64,000 nt of DNA from Marseilla massiliensis (lineage in GTDB: Bacteria > Bacteroidota > Bacteroidia > Bacteroidales > Bacteroidaceae): the NCBI RefSeq assembly GCF_016899955.1, contig NZ_JACJJL010000008.1:62001-126000 (forward strand), read 5' to 3'. Below the pieces are notes generated by a model that had not been told where the DNA came from, did not search any database, and saw only the letters and a program-made list of their open reading frames with translations. A program made the translations under genes and the position numbers. Positions 42,111 through 51,010 of this stretch are shown one piece after another (position 1 is the stretch's first letter; every line of letters begins with the position of its first letter).

Positions 42111-43925
42111 ATGAAACGAACAACCATCCATATATCCGCAGCCCTCGCCCTGCTGCTCGGCCTTGCCGCCTGCACGCAGGACGAAGCGGGCTTCCTGCCG
42201 GAAGGGGCGGAAGGCACACCCATCGTCTTCACCGCCACGGGGCTGAACCCCGACGCGACAGCCACCGCCGGCACCCGTGCCACCGTGGACGGGGACTGGG
42301 AGGGCGTGCAGAGCGTGGCAGTCCTGATGGACGGCACGGTGAAGGCGTACGACGTGACGCCCTCCACCTCCGACAACACCGGCGCCACGCTGACCTCCAC
42401 CGACCCGCACTACTGGACCAACCACGATAACATCACCGTCACGGCGTGGTGGCCCTACACCGCTGGCGAGACAACCCCGCCTGCCGTGAAGGTAGCTGCC
42501 GACCAAAGTGCCCGGAAAGACTTCGAGGGCAGCGACCTCATCGTAGCCGAGGAACAGACGGTGAGCTACGGCAACCCCACACTCCGCTTCACCCACGGCA
42601 CGGCACGGGTCACCGTCGTTCTGACGGACTACACCGAGGAGCAGATGTTCGTGCGGCTGACAGGCCTCTCCACCGAGAATGGAAACCCGGCTGTAATCGC
42701 CCCGTATGACAAGGGCGGTGACACCTACACCGCCCTCGTCGCCCCGCAGACGGTGGCAACGGGCACAGCCTTCATCACCTGCAAATTCACCAATGGCAAG
42801 GTCTTCGTCTATAAGATGAAGAACGATACCGACTGGCAGGCGGGCGAGGAATATACCTACACCGTCTCCCTCGCTGCGGCAAAAGACCCGGGATACACCG
42901 TGTCGGAGGACGGCAAGACCTACACAGTCTATACCGCCGATGGCCTGCTGGCATGGAATAAGGCCGTGCAAAACGACCTCACGCTAAACTGTACCCTGAC
43001 CGCCGACATCACCCTGACGGGGGAATGGACACCGATAGGCACAGACTACAAAAACTCATACACCGGCACCTTCGACGGCGGCAACCATACCATATCGGGG
43101 CTGACCGTGAAGGGAAGTGACGAAAATGCGGGGCTGTTCGGCTACATCGGCAAAGATGGCGGCACGGTGAAGAACGTGGTGCTGGAGAATGTGCAGATAA
43201 CAAGCGATTACCAGTATGGCTATGTCGGCGGCGTGGCAGGATATAGCCGGGGCAACATTGAAAACTGCTCGGTGTCGGGCAGTGTCAGCAGTCGCTGTAC
43301 CGCAGGCGGCGTGGTGGGCCAGCAATTTGGCGGTTCCATCACCCTATGCGGCTCCTCGGCCACAGTGAAGGGAACGGGCGAAGTCGGCGGCGTGGCAGGT
43401 AAAACGGATAATAGTGCCACCCTGACAGCCTGCTATGCCACAGGAAACGTGACCTTTGAAAGAGCCTCCACAATCAACACCTTCGCCGGCGGCGTGGTGG
43501 GATCTAACGGAACCGGCAGCATTCTCACCGCCTGCTATGCCACGGTCAACGTGACCGGTACAGGCACTGGAACCGGCTCTTGTTATGTAGGCGGCGTAAC
43601 GGGAGACAATGCTTCGGGCACCCTGACCGCCTGCTACCATGCTACAGGGACTGTCAGCGGTCCAGATGGAGCCACAGGCGGCGTAACGGGTCGAAACTAT
43701 ACATCACTCGGTGCCCCTGTCATCACCGCCTGCTACTGGGGAGACAACGGTCAGGAACAAGGCATAGGCTATAATCAGGCGGGCACCATCGGCGGAACCG
43801 AGCAGGTGACGGACGGTAACTGGCAGAATGCCGCTAACGCCATGAACGCCGCATTGAACGCTGAAAGTTGGCGATACACATTTGAACCCGGCAATTCATT
43901 ACCTCTATTGGTGCAGAATCCATAA
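42111..43925 (+). CDS. Fimbrillin-GLUG surface protein 2
   Basis: A 604-residue paralogue of the preceding protein: lipobox LGLAACTQDE, fimbrillin-like domain (GTRATVDGDWEGVQSVAVLM, AWWPYTAGETT) and a GLUG array (GGVAGYSRGNIENCSVSGSV, GGVAGKTDNSATLTACYATG). The conserved N-terminal half and freely diverged array suggest duplication followed by change in the ligand-facing repeats. Its stop is 56 bases before the first eCIS gene. Confidence 0.87.
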   Translation: MKRTTIHISAALALLLGLAACTQDEAGFLPEGAEGTPIVFTATGLNPDATATAGTRATVDGDWEGVQSVAVLMDGTVKAYDVTPSTSDNTGATLTSTDPHYWTNHDNITVTAWWPYTAGETTPPAVKVAADQSARKDFEGSDLIVAEEQTVSYGNPTLRFTHGTARVTVVLTDYTEEQMFVRLTGLSTENGNPAVIAPYDKGGDTYTALVAPQTVATGTAFITCKFTNGKVFVYKMKNDTDWQAGEEYTYTVSLAAAKDPGYTVSEDGKTYTVYTADGLLAWNKAVQNDLTLNCTLTADITLTGEWTPIGTDYKNSYTGTFDGGNHTISGLTVKGSDENAGLFGYIGKDGGTVKNVVLENVQITSDYQYGYVGGVAGYSRGNIENCSVSGSVSSRCTAGGVVGQQFGGSITLCGSSATVKGTGEVGGVAGKTDNSATLTACYATGNVTFERASTINTFAGGVVGSNGTGSILTACYATVNVTGTGTGTGSCYVGGVTGDNASGTLTACYHATGTVSGPDGATGGVTGRNYTSLGAPVITACYWGDNGQEQGIGYNQAGTIGGTEQVTDGNWQNAANAMNAALNAESWRYTFEPGNSLPLLVQNP

Positions 43926-43941
43926 AAAGGCAGCCCAAAAG

Positions 43942-43973
43942 TTTGGCTGATTGGATATAAAATAGTAAATTGT
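43942..43973 (+). promoter_or_regulatory. Weak candidate promoter before the eCIS genes
   Basis: TTTG at 43942-43945 and TAAATTGT at 43966-43973 (20 bases apart) resemble a Bacteroides promoter with a poor -7 box, just 8 bases from the DUF4255 start codon. The closeness makes it doubtful; co-transcription with the fimbrillin genes is an equally good reading. Confidence 0.3.
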
Positions 43974-43981
43974 AGGCATTT

Positions 43982-44509
43982 ATGATACGCAAGATACTGA
44001 CAACTTACGCTGCACGGCTGGATGAATATCTGGCCCGCTCACACCGGCAGCCCGAAGGGGTGGCCGAGGTCGGGCTGATAGGCTCTGCCGGCGAGCAATG
44101 CCCCAACAAGCTGGTGGTCTCTCTCGTTAATCTGGAACGGGAAGCCAGCGGCGACGGCGGCTATATGCAGCGTGCCGCAACCGGCTATGCCGGCAGACGT
44201 CAGCCGCTGCTGCTGAACATGCACATCATGATGGCGGCAGTATATGAAGACAAACGGTATGCCGAGGCGTTGTCAGTATTGTCCGATGCACTCACTTTCG
44301 TTCAGTCGCTGCCCCGGTTCGAGGTCGGCAATGAAAGTTATACTTTGGAACTGGTTCCCATGTCCACTACGGATCTGCACAACATCTGGACGACCATGGG
44401 AGGGCAGTATTACCCTTCGTTCATCTGCAAGGTTCGCGGACTGACAGTGGATTCCGCCGAAATCATGTCCGGCAGCAGCATGGCAGGAACTACGGATGTG
44501 AAAACATAA
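43982..44509 (+). CDS. eCIS DUF4255 protein (Pvc16-like tail terminator)
   Basis: A 175-residue protein beginning MIRKILTTYAARLDEYLARS and containing LVVSLVNLEREASGDG, LLLNMHIMMAAVYEDKRYAE, ALSVLSDALTFVQSLP and NIWTTMGGQYYPSFICKVRG, matching DUF4255. In Photorhabdus-type eCIS the related Pvc16 caps the tube end. First gene of the injection-system operon. Confidence 0.87.
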   Translation: MIRKILTTYAARLDEYLARSHRQPEGVAEVGLIGSAGEQCPNKLVVSLVNLEREASGDGGYMQRAATGYAGRRQPLLLNMHIMMAAVYEDKRYAEALSVLSDALTFVQSLPRFEVGNESYTLELVPMSTTDLHNIWTTMGGQYYPSFICKVRGLTVDSAEIMSGSSMAGTTDVKT

Positions 44510-44530
44510 ATATAATCAAAAGTTAGATAT

Positions 44531-45316
44531 ATGGGCACTTATCGACCGTTATACAGCCTTCGTGTGGAGCACGACTACTATGACAATCTTGCCTGTCGTG
44601 CCCTCGCTTTCCGGCTCAAAGCCAGTGGGGTCGATTTGTGCCGGCGAAGAGGACTGCTGTTCAGACAGACAGCGGTCAACGAGTGGACACTGTTGTATGA
44701 CTGCGACAGTGCGGGGGTGGACACCTCTTCCGACAAGGTCGAAGCGGAACTCTGCATTACGGATCCGGCTTTCGTCCTGTTCACGGATTGGGCGGCACTG
44801 CGCCCCGAAAATGCCTATACCCTGGAGTTGCCTGCATCACGCGATACGGTTGAGGCGGCAGAAGCCATCCGCGAATCCGCTGACAGAAGGCGTATCGGCA
44901 GCGGCTTCTGTTCGGTAAGCATCCTGATGACGGAGAAAATCCTTGCAGCCGCACAGAAAGAAAAACACAAGACCTGCACGCTTCGTTTCCATGCCCCGCA
45001 ATGCAAATGGGAATACCTGCTGGTGCCCCGCGATGGAGGCAGCCCTGATCCCAGGCAATGCCGGATGGAAGAACAGGGCGGCACGCTGGCGTTCACGCCG
45101 TTCAAGACATTCAAAGCATACGGGCTGGAAGTGCTTCGCACCGTTTCACAGGAGGCTGTCCCCATGAAGGAACACTATGCCTACAGGCTCAAGGTGTTCT
45201 CGTCTGCAACAGGGAGCGGACGCAGGCAGGTATTGCTCAAGTACGTCCCGCCACCGGAACCGGGCAAGTTCCTGGATGCGGAACCGGGCCTGCTCAGGCA
45301 GGTCTGCTATCTCTAA
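44531..45316 (+). CDS. Hypothetical eCIS-operon protein (261 aa)
   Basis: A 261-residue soluble protein (MGTYRPLYSLRVEHDYYDNL...) with a beta-rich middle (FRQTAVNEWTLLYDCDSAGV) and CTLRFHAPQCKWEYLLVPRD; no domain I recognise. It lies between DUF4255 and the sheath gene with 21 and 52 bases of spacing, so it is probably part of the injection machine or its assembly. Confidence 0.65.
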   Translation: MGTYRPLYSLRVEHDYYDNLACRALAFRLKASGVDLCRRRGLLFRQTAVNEWTLLYDCDSAGVDTSSDKVEAELCITDPAFVLFTDWAALRPENAYTLELPASRDTVEAAEAIRESADRRRIGSGFCSVSILMTEKILAAAQKEKHKTCTLRFHAPQCKWEYLLVPRDGGSPDPRQCRMEEQGGTLAFTPFKTFKAYGLEVLRTVSQEAVPMKEHYAYRLKVFSSATGSGRRQVLLKYVPPPEPGKFLDAEPGLLRQVCYL

Positions 45317-45368
45317 TAAACTGAATATACCAGATAACTGATTGTCTAACTATTTAAAACAAAAGCGT

Positions 45369-46952
45369 ATGGCACAAATGAAGACACCAGGTGTTTACAT
45401 CGTAGAGAAGAGCGCCTTTCCGAACTCGGTAGTCGAAGCCGCTACCGCTATCCCTGCTTTCATCGGCATCACGGAGAAGGCACAGAACGGTCCTGATTCA
45501 TTAAGCGGAAAGCCGTGGAAAATCACTTCCATGACGGAGTTCCAGCAGTATTTTGGAGGGGCACCGTCACCGGTATTCACACTTTCCGTAGGCGAAGCCC
45601 CGGCGGAGGATGAGAAGGTTCTCTTTTCCATCCCTTCATCGGACGGCACGAAAGCCCTCAAAGTGGCGGATACGGAAAACCCGTTCTCACTCTATTACAA
45701 CATGGTGATGTTCTTCGCCAACGGTGGCGGCACCTGCTACATCGTGTCTGTAGGCACATACGCTGAAGGTGCGCCGGTGGACAAGGAGAAGGTGGTGGCG
45801 GCGCTCGCCGCACTGGAGAAGGAACAGGAAATCACGATGGTTGTCGTTCCTGAAGCCGCATCCACACCGGACTGCAAGGACATCCAGGGACAGATGCTGG
45901 CACACTGCGGAAAGATGATGAACCGCTTCGCCATCCTCGACGTACAGCCCAAGGCCAAGGCCAACGAGGTGATGTCGGAACAGATAGACAAGTTCCGCAC
46001 GAACGTGGGAGCGAACTTCCTTTCCTATGGAGCAGCGTATTATCCGTGGCTGAATACCTCCGTACTTTCCGACAAGGACATAGACGGTTCCGTACTGGTA
46101 TGGGCGGACACTTCCGCACCGGACCTGACACCGTTCTTTGCCCCGGGCTCGAAGTTCCCGAAGTATTTTGAAGAGACCTACTCCGATATCGCCGCCGGCA
46201 AGAAGGTCGTAAAACCTGCCGTGACAGACGAAACCGGAGCGGAAACGGAACCTGCCGAGACTGCGGACTGCACGCCGGACGAAATTGCGGCCATGAAGAA
46301 CAACCTGCACAATGCCCTGCTGCAGAACCTTCCGGGCTATCAGTACATCGTCAACCGTGTGAAAGACAGGCTGAACCTCCTTCCTCCGTCAGCAGCGATG
46401 GCAGGACTATATACCATGGTGGACAATACGCGCGGCGTATGGAAGGCTCCTGCAAACGTGTCCGTCAACTACGTGAACAGCCCGACGGAAAACATTGACA
46501 ACGCCCAGCAGGAAGACCTGAACATGCCGATGAACGGTAAGGCGGTGAACGCCATCCGCACATTCCCGGGCGAAGGCATCAAGGTATGGGGAGCCCGTAC
46601 ACTCGACGGCAACTCGCAGGACTGGCGGTATGTGAACGTGCGCCGTACGATGATTTTCCTCGAAGAGTCGGTCAAGAACGCAGCCAAGGCGTATGTGTTC
46701 GAGCCTAATGTGGCGGCTACCTGGATGAATGTGAAATCCATGATTGACAATTTCCTGCGCAGCGTATGGAAACGTGGCGGACTTGCCGGTTCCACTCCGG
46801 AAGATGCCTACGAAATCCATGTAGGGCTGGGCGACACAATGACAGCGAATGACATCCTTGACGGAATCATGCGCGTTACCGTACTGGTGGCCATCACCCG
46901 TCCGGCCGAGTTCATCGAAATCACCTTCCAACAGCAGATGCAGAAGAGCTGA
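45369..46952 (+). CDS. Contractile sheath protein
   Basis: A 527-residue phage-tail-sheath-like protein. The N-terminal signature KTPGVYIVEKSAFPNSVVEA with AIPAFIGITEKA is typical of sheath subunits, and the C-terminal region (RRTMIFLEESVKNAAKAYVF..., MIDNFLRSVWKRGGLAGSTP, ITRPAEFIEITFQQQMQ) forms the core handshake domain. The ATG at 45369 is chosen over a TTG at 45342. Contraction of this sheath drives the tube. Confidence 0.95.
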   Translation: MAQMKTPGVYIVEKSAFPNSVVEAATAIPAFIGITEKAQNGPDSLSGKPWKITSMTEFQQYFGGAPSPVFTLSVGEAPAEDEKVLFSIPSSDGTKALKVADTENPFSLYYNMVMFFANGGGTCYIVSVGTYAEGAPVDKEKVVAALAALEKEQEITMVVVPEAASTPDCKDIQGQMLAHCGKMMNRFAILDVQPKAKANEVMSEQIDKFRTNVGANFLSYGAAYYPWLNTSVLSDKDIDGSVLVWADTSAPDLTPFFAPGSKFPKYFEETYSDIAAGKKVVKPAVTDETGAETEPAETADCTPDEIAAMKNNLHNALLQNLPGYQYIVNRVKDRLNLLPPSAAMAGLYTMVDNTRGVWKAPANVSVNYVNSPTENIDNAQQEDLNMPMNGKAVNAIRTFPGEGIKVWGARTLDGNSQDWRYVNVRRTMIFLEESVKNAAKAYVFEPNVAATWMNVKSMIDNFLRSVWKRGGLAGSTPEDAYEIHVGLGDTMTANDILDGIMRVTVLVAITRPAEFIEITFQQQMQKS

Positions 46953-46998
46953 TATGACAGATAAATTCAGTTATTAACATTTTAAAACCTAAGATATT

Positions 46999-47454
46999 AT
47001 GGCAGAAGACGGATCAGCACAGAGCGCTACCACGTGGCCCGTGCCGGAATTTCATTTTAGCGTAGAGATCTCCGAGGTAGGAACAATCTCCTGCAAGGAG
47101 GTGTCCGGACTCGATATCGAGTTCGATGTAATTGAATACCGCTCCGGTGACATGAAGGAATTTACCAAAATCAAGATGCCCGGATTGCGCAAGAGCGGAG
47201 ATGTAACCCTCAAGAAGGCGATATTCAAGGATGACAAAAAGCTCATGGATTGGCTCAACACAGTGAAGATGAACACCATCAAGCGTGCCAGCGTCACAGT
47301 GGCCCTGCTGGACGAGAGCGGAAGCCCTGTACAGAGCTGGAAACTCACCAATGCCTGGCCGAAGAAATATACCGTAGAGGGCTTCAAGGCCGACGGCAAC
47401 GGCGTGTCAATGGAAACCATCGTACTCGCCCATGAAGGTGTGACACCGGCATAA
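46999..47454 (+). CDS. Inner tube protein 1 (T4 gp19-like)
   Basis: A 151-residue tube subunit: VPEFHFSVEISEVGTISCKE, VSGLDIEFDVIEYRSGD, RKSGDVTLKKAIFKDDK and the end FKADGNGVSMETIVLAHEGV match the phage tail tube family. Forms the rigid inner tube inside the sheath. Follows the sheath gene by 46 bases. Confidence 0.93.
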   Translation: MAEDGSAQSATTWPVPEFHFSVEISEVGTISCKEVSGLDIEFDVIEYRSGDMKEFTKIKMPGLRKSGDVTLKKAIFKDDKKLMDWLNTVKMNTIKRASVTVALLDESGSPVQSWKLTNAWPKKYTVEGFKADGNGVSMETIVLAHEGVTPA

Positions 47455-47479
47455 TGTAAACCTTAAAAAACGAACAAGC

Positions 47480-47941
47480 ATGGCTTCTGACTCAAATACA
47501 TGGAAACCTCCTGTACTATTCCACTTTCGGGTGGACTTCCAATGGAAAGGAGGAGACAAGGCATCCGCCTCCTTTGCGGAAGTGGACGGCTTGAGTCAGG
47601 AGCTTGTGCTTGATGACCATACAGTAAAATCTGATTTGACTCCCGGCCATCCCAAAGGCGTTAAACCTGCTGACATTGTACTGAAGCGTGCCATTGAGCC
47701 ATTGAATGAGAAAATAACTGCATGGTTGAAGGACTGTTTCAATTTTCGAGATACAGGGTGGATAGATACGTGTACGGTTATTATATCCTTGCTCAACGAA
47801 AAAAACGAGATTGTTGCAAGATGGGTCGGTGTCCGCTCCATTCCCGTAAAATGGCAGATAGCCAGTCTGAATGCAAGTAAAAGCGAAATAGCAACTGAGA
47901 CAATTACTCTTAGACATACACAACTGATAAGGAACAAATAA
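47480..47941 (+). CDS. Inner tube protein 2 (gp19-like)
   Basis: A 153-residue second tube-type protein (LFHFRVDFQWKGGDKASASF, AEVDGLSQELVLDD, PADIVLKRAIEPLN, NASKSEIATETITLRHTQL), diverged from the first. eCIS clusters commonly carry two or three tube paralogues, one of which sits near the baseplate. Its stop overlaps the DUF5908 start by one base. Confidence 0.9.
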   Translation: MASDSNTWKPPVLFHFRVDFQWKGGDKASASFAEVDGLSQELVLDDHTVKSDLTPGHPKGVKPADIVLKRAIEPLNEKITAWLKDCFNFRDTGWIDTCTVIISLLNEKNEIVARWVGVRSIPVKWQIASLNASKSEIATETITLRHTQLIRNK

Positions 47942-48108
47942 TGCCGATTGTGATAAAGGAAATAGAAGTAAGTACTATTGTCGAGAAAAAGGTCATCATT
48001 CCGGCAGAGATTCCTGACGGTTTCTATGAGAAACTGAAAGAAAAAATCATAGAAGAATTGTCAGAACGGGAAAAGTATATATCACCGGAAAGAAGTAAGG
48101 AACGATAA
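47941..48108 (+). CDS. DUF5908-like small eCIS protein (55 aa)
   Basis: A 55-residue protein (MPIVIKEIEVSTIVEKKVII, ending ISPERSKER) starting on the last base of the tube-2 stop codon (TAATG). Size, sequence and place between tube and LysM genes match the DUF5908 proteins of eCIS operons; function unknown. Confidence 0.8.
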   Translation: MPIVIKEIEVSTIVEKKVIIPAEIPDGFYEKLKEKIIEELSEREKYISPERSKER

Positions 48109-48119
48109 AAAAGATTGCT

Positions 48120-48782
48120 ATGCAGAAAATTATACTGAGTGCCTATACAGACAATCAATTCAAAGATGAGCATGGCTCGCCATTGAAATTTCCAATAGAC
48201 CCCGAACAGATTAGTTTGGGGAAGAACATCCTTTACCGTGAAGACAAACAGCTTGGCAATACAGGTGGTAACATACGTTTTGAAAGATATGGTCCGACGA
48301 CACTTTCCCTGAATTTCGTCATAGATTGTTCGGGAGTGGCGGAAGGAATCGAAAAGGGAGAACGTGTATATGATAAGGTGAAAGAAATTACCGATCTGCT
48401 CTATATTTATAAGAACAAAGGACACAGCCCTTCGTATGTCATGGTCTCATACGGTGAACTGCTTTTCAAAGGAAGACTCGCACAGATGGGTACAAAGTAC
48501 ACTATGTTTACCACGAAAGGCATACCCCTGCAGGCCAAGATTGAACTTTCATTCAAAGGGTATATGTGTAGTGAGGAAGAACGCAAGAAGTATTCCAAAC
48601 AGTCTCCCGATATGTCACAACTCATTACCGTGAAGGCTGGAGAAACCTTGCCATACCTCTGTCACAAGATATACAGTGATTCGCTGCTTGTGCGTGAAGT
48701 GGCAAGGTTCAACAACCTTGACGGATTCAGGAATATACCGGCAGGAACGGAACTGCTGTTCCCGCCGCTCAAAAAAGAATGA
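48120..48782 (+). CDS. eCIS hub/tube-initiator protein with LysM domain (Pvc7-like)
   Basis: A 220-residue protein: an N-terminal CIS tube-binding part (PLKFPIDPEQISLGKNILYR, TLSLNFVIDCSGVAEG, QAKIELSFKGYMCSEEERKK) and a C-terminal LysM-like domain (VKAGETLPYLCHKIYSDS, FRNIPAGTELLFPPL). It joins the tube to the spike. It starts 11 bases after the DUF5908 gene. Confidence 0.9.
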   Translation: MQKIILSAYTDNQFKDEHGSPLKFPIDPEQISLGKNILYREDKQLGNTGGNIRFERYGPTTLSLNFVIDCSGVAEGIEKGERVYDKVKEITDLLYIYKNKGHSPSYVMVSYGELLFKGRLAQMGTKYTMFTTKGIPLQAKIELSFKGYMCSEEERKKYSKQSPDMSQLITVKAGETLPYLCHKIYSDSLLVREVARFNNLDGFRNIPAGTELLFPPLKKE

Positions 48783-48819
48783 ACAAGCTATTGTAAACCA
48801 GTAGAAAATTAATTATAAT

Positions 48820-50595
48820 ATGGCCGACTCTCCATCGAAATATGCAGACCGTATCCTTGCCTGGACAGTTTACGCAGGCGGTACCAGGCTCGACGGTTCC
48901 TACGAACTCGTTTCAGTCAAAATACGTCTTGAACTGAACCGTATCGGCAAGGCCACCCTCTGCTTCAACGCCGGGGACATGGATACCCAGACTTTCGATG
49001 AGAGTGATTCGGACAGTTTCAAGCCCGGAAATGCCATCCGCATTGACGCAGGCGACCTGAACGACCAGAAGACCTTGTTCGAGGGCATCATCATGCAGAC
49101 AGCCATCCGCATCGGGAAGGGACATCGTTCCATGATGGTGGTGGAATGCCGCGACAACGCATGGCCCGCCACGCAGGGACGGCACAACCGTATCTTCGAG
49201 AAAAAGAAGGATGCGGACATGATCAGGGAAGTGCTGAAGGATTATGGAAGCGTATCGGTGGACAGTACGGACTACCAGCATCCTGAAATGGTGCAATACT
49301 ATTGTACGGACTGGGACTTCGCACTCTCCCGTGCCGATGCCTGCGGAATGTTCATCCTGACCGTGGGAAAGGACATCAAGGTGTTCAAACCGAAAGTAAG
49401 CGCGTCACCCGTACTGACCGTCACCTACGGCAACGACCTGATAGATTTCGATGCCGGACTTTCGGCAGGCGACCAGTATTCCGGCTATGATGCCGTGTCA
49501 TGGAATCCGGAAGAACAGAAGCAGGTCAAGGCGTCCGCATCCGCACCGTCACTGAACAGCCAGGGCGACCTGAAGGCGGGTGACCTTTCTGCCGACGGCA
49601 ACATGCTGCTCCAGACGGATGCCCCGACCGACAGTTCTGTGCTGAAGGCATGGGCGGACAGCAAGGCTTTGAAGGCCGGACTCGCCCGTTATCACGGCAC
49701 GTTCAGCTTCTATGGTGCCGCCGAAGCCGTACCGGGCTGTATCATCGAGCTGAAGGGCCTCGGCAAACGGTTCAACGGGAAGGCTTTCATCGGCTCCGTG
49801 ACCCATATCATCGAGAAGAACGAGTGGATTACCAAAGCCGGAATAGGTATCAGTCCCAGCAACATCACCGACGAACCGGATGTGGTAAGTCCGCCGGCAG
49901 CAGGGCTGCTTCCAGGTATGGAAGGACTACACACGGCTGTGGTGAAGAAACTGGACGGTGACCCGCTGAAGCAATGCCGCATACAGGTGGAACTGCCATG
50001 GATGGATAGCAAGGAGAAACTGCTTTGGGCACGCCTGTCAACCCTTTACGCCACAGGAGGTTCAGGTTCCTTCTGGCTTCCCGAGCCGGATGATGAGGTG
50101 CTGGTGGGATTCGTGAACAACGACCCGACGCACCCGGTAATTCTCGGAAGCCTGTACGGGAACAAGCATAAGCCTCCCTACGAATACGAAGCGAAGAACA
50201 ACAGGAAAGCCCTCGTCACACGCGAGAAAATGCGCATTGAGTTCGACGAGGAGAAGAAAATAATAACGGTCTCCACACCCGGTAATAACAAAGTGGAAAT
50301 CAACGACGACGGGAAATCCATCACCTTGTCCGACCAGAACGGCAACAGCGTCAAGATGGACAAGAATGGTATCTCGCTCTCGTCTGCCAAAGACATCAAG
50401 CTGACGGCAAAAGGCAACATTTCAATGGATGCCACGATGAAACTCAGCGGCACAGCCAAGCAGGATGCCAGTCTCGAAGGCATGAATGTCAAAGTGCAGG
50501 CTAAAATAGGCGCTACCGTCAAAGGCAACGCCACGGCAGAAGTTTCTGCCAGCGGCCAGACCACCATTAAAGGTGCGATGGTAATGATCAACTAA
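48820..50595 (+). CDS. VgrG-like spike protein (Pvc8-like)
   Basis: A 591-residue spike: a gpD/gp27-like N-terminal part, an OB-fold gp5-like domain (about residues 365-450: GLHTAVVKKLDGDPLKQCRI, PEPDDEVLVGFVNNDPTHPV, ILGSLYGNKHKPP) and a repetitive beta-helical C terminus (MKLSGTAKQDASLEGMNVK..., TAEVSASGQTTIKGAM). It carries the PAAR tip encoded next. Confidence 0.93.
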   Translation: MADSPSKYADRILAWTVYAGGTRLDGSYELVSVKIRLELNRIGKATLCFNAGDMDTQTFDESDSDSFKPGNAIRIDAGDLNDQKTLFEGIIMQTAIRIGKGHRSMMVVECRDNAWPATQGRHNRIFEKKKDADMIREVLKDYGSVSVDSTDYQHPEMVQYYCTDWDFALSRADACGMFILTVGKDIKVFKPKVSASPVLTVTYGNDLIDFDAGLSAGDQYSGYDAVSWNPEEQKQVKASASAPSLNSQGDLKAGDLSADGNMLLQTDAPTDSSVLKAWADSKALKAGLARYHGTFSFYGAAEAVPGCIIELKGLGKRFNGKAFIGSVTHIIEKNEWITKAGIGISPSNITDEPDVVSPPAAGLLPGMEGLHTAVVKKLDGDPLKQCRIQVELPWMDSKEKLLWARLSTLYATGGSGSFWLPEPDDEVLVGFVNNDPTHPVILGSLYGNKHKPPYEYEAKNNRKALVTREKMRIEFDEEKKIITVSTPGNNKVEINDDGKSITLSDQNGNSVKMDKNGISLSSAKDIKLTAKGNISMDATMKLSGTAKQDASLEGMNVKVQAKIGATVKGNATAEVSASGQTTIKGAMVMIN

Positions 50596-50613
50596 AAAAG
50601 AAAGGAGGACAAT

Positions 50614-50916
50614 ATGCCACCGGCAGCAAGACTTACAGACATGCACACCTGTCCCATGCAGACTCCGGCATTCCCATCGCCGATACCGCATGTGGGCGGC
50701 CCTGTCACAGGACCCGGAGTACCCAACGTATTGATCGGTAAACTGCCTGCGGCAGTCGTGGGCGATATATGCGTCTGCACCGGTCCTCCGGACACGATTG
50801 TCAAAGGCTCCGCAACGGTCTTTATAGGCGGGAAGCCTGCCGCCCGCATGGGCGACACGACGGCACACGGCGGCGTCATCGTAGCCGGATGCCCCACGGT
50901 ACAGATAGGAGGATGA
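50614..50916 (+). CDS. PAAR-motif spike tip
   Basis: A 100-residue PAAR protein: MPPAARLTDMHTCPMQTPAF, GGPVTGPGVPNVLIGKLPAA and GKPAARMGDTTAHGG, VIVAGCPTVQIGG. It forms the sharp metal-bound tip of the spike. Ends the first half of the operon; the next gene is an AT-rich insert. Confidence 0.95.
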   Translation: MPPAARLTDMHTCPMQTPAFPSPIPHVGGPVTGPGVPNVLIGKLPAAVVGDICVCTGPPDTIVKGSATVFIGGKPAARMGDTTAHGGVIVAGCPTVQIGG

Positions 50917-51010
50917 ACATAAAATAACGGTATATCAAAAGTAAAGTAATTCTATGAAAGTAGAGATTCCACAGTGGTAGGTTTTTAATTAAGTAATAAC
51001 TTAAAATTTG

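Noticed and set aside
41500-43700. Repetitive DNA in the GLUG genes as a tandem repeat locus
   Set aside because: The periodicity follows codons of GLUG protein repeats and is coding.
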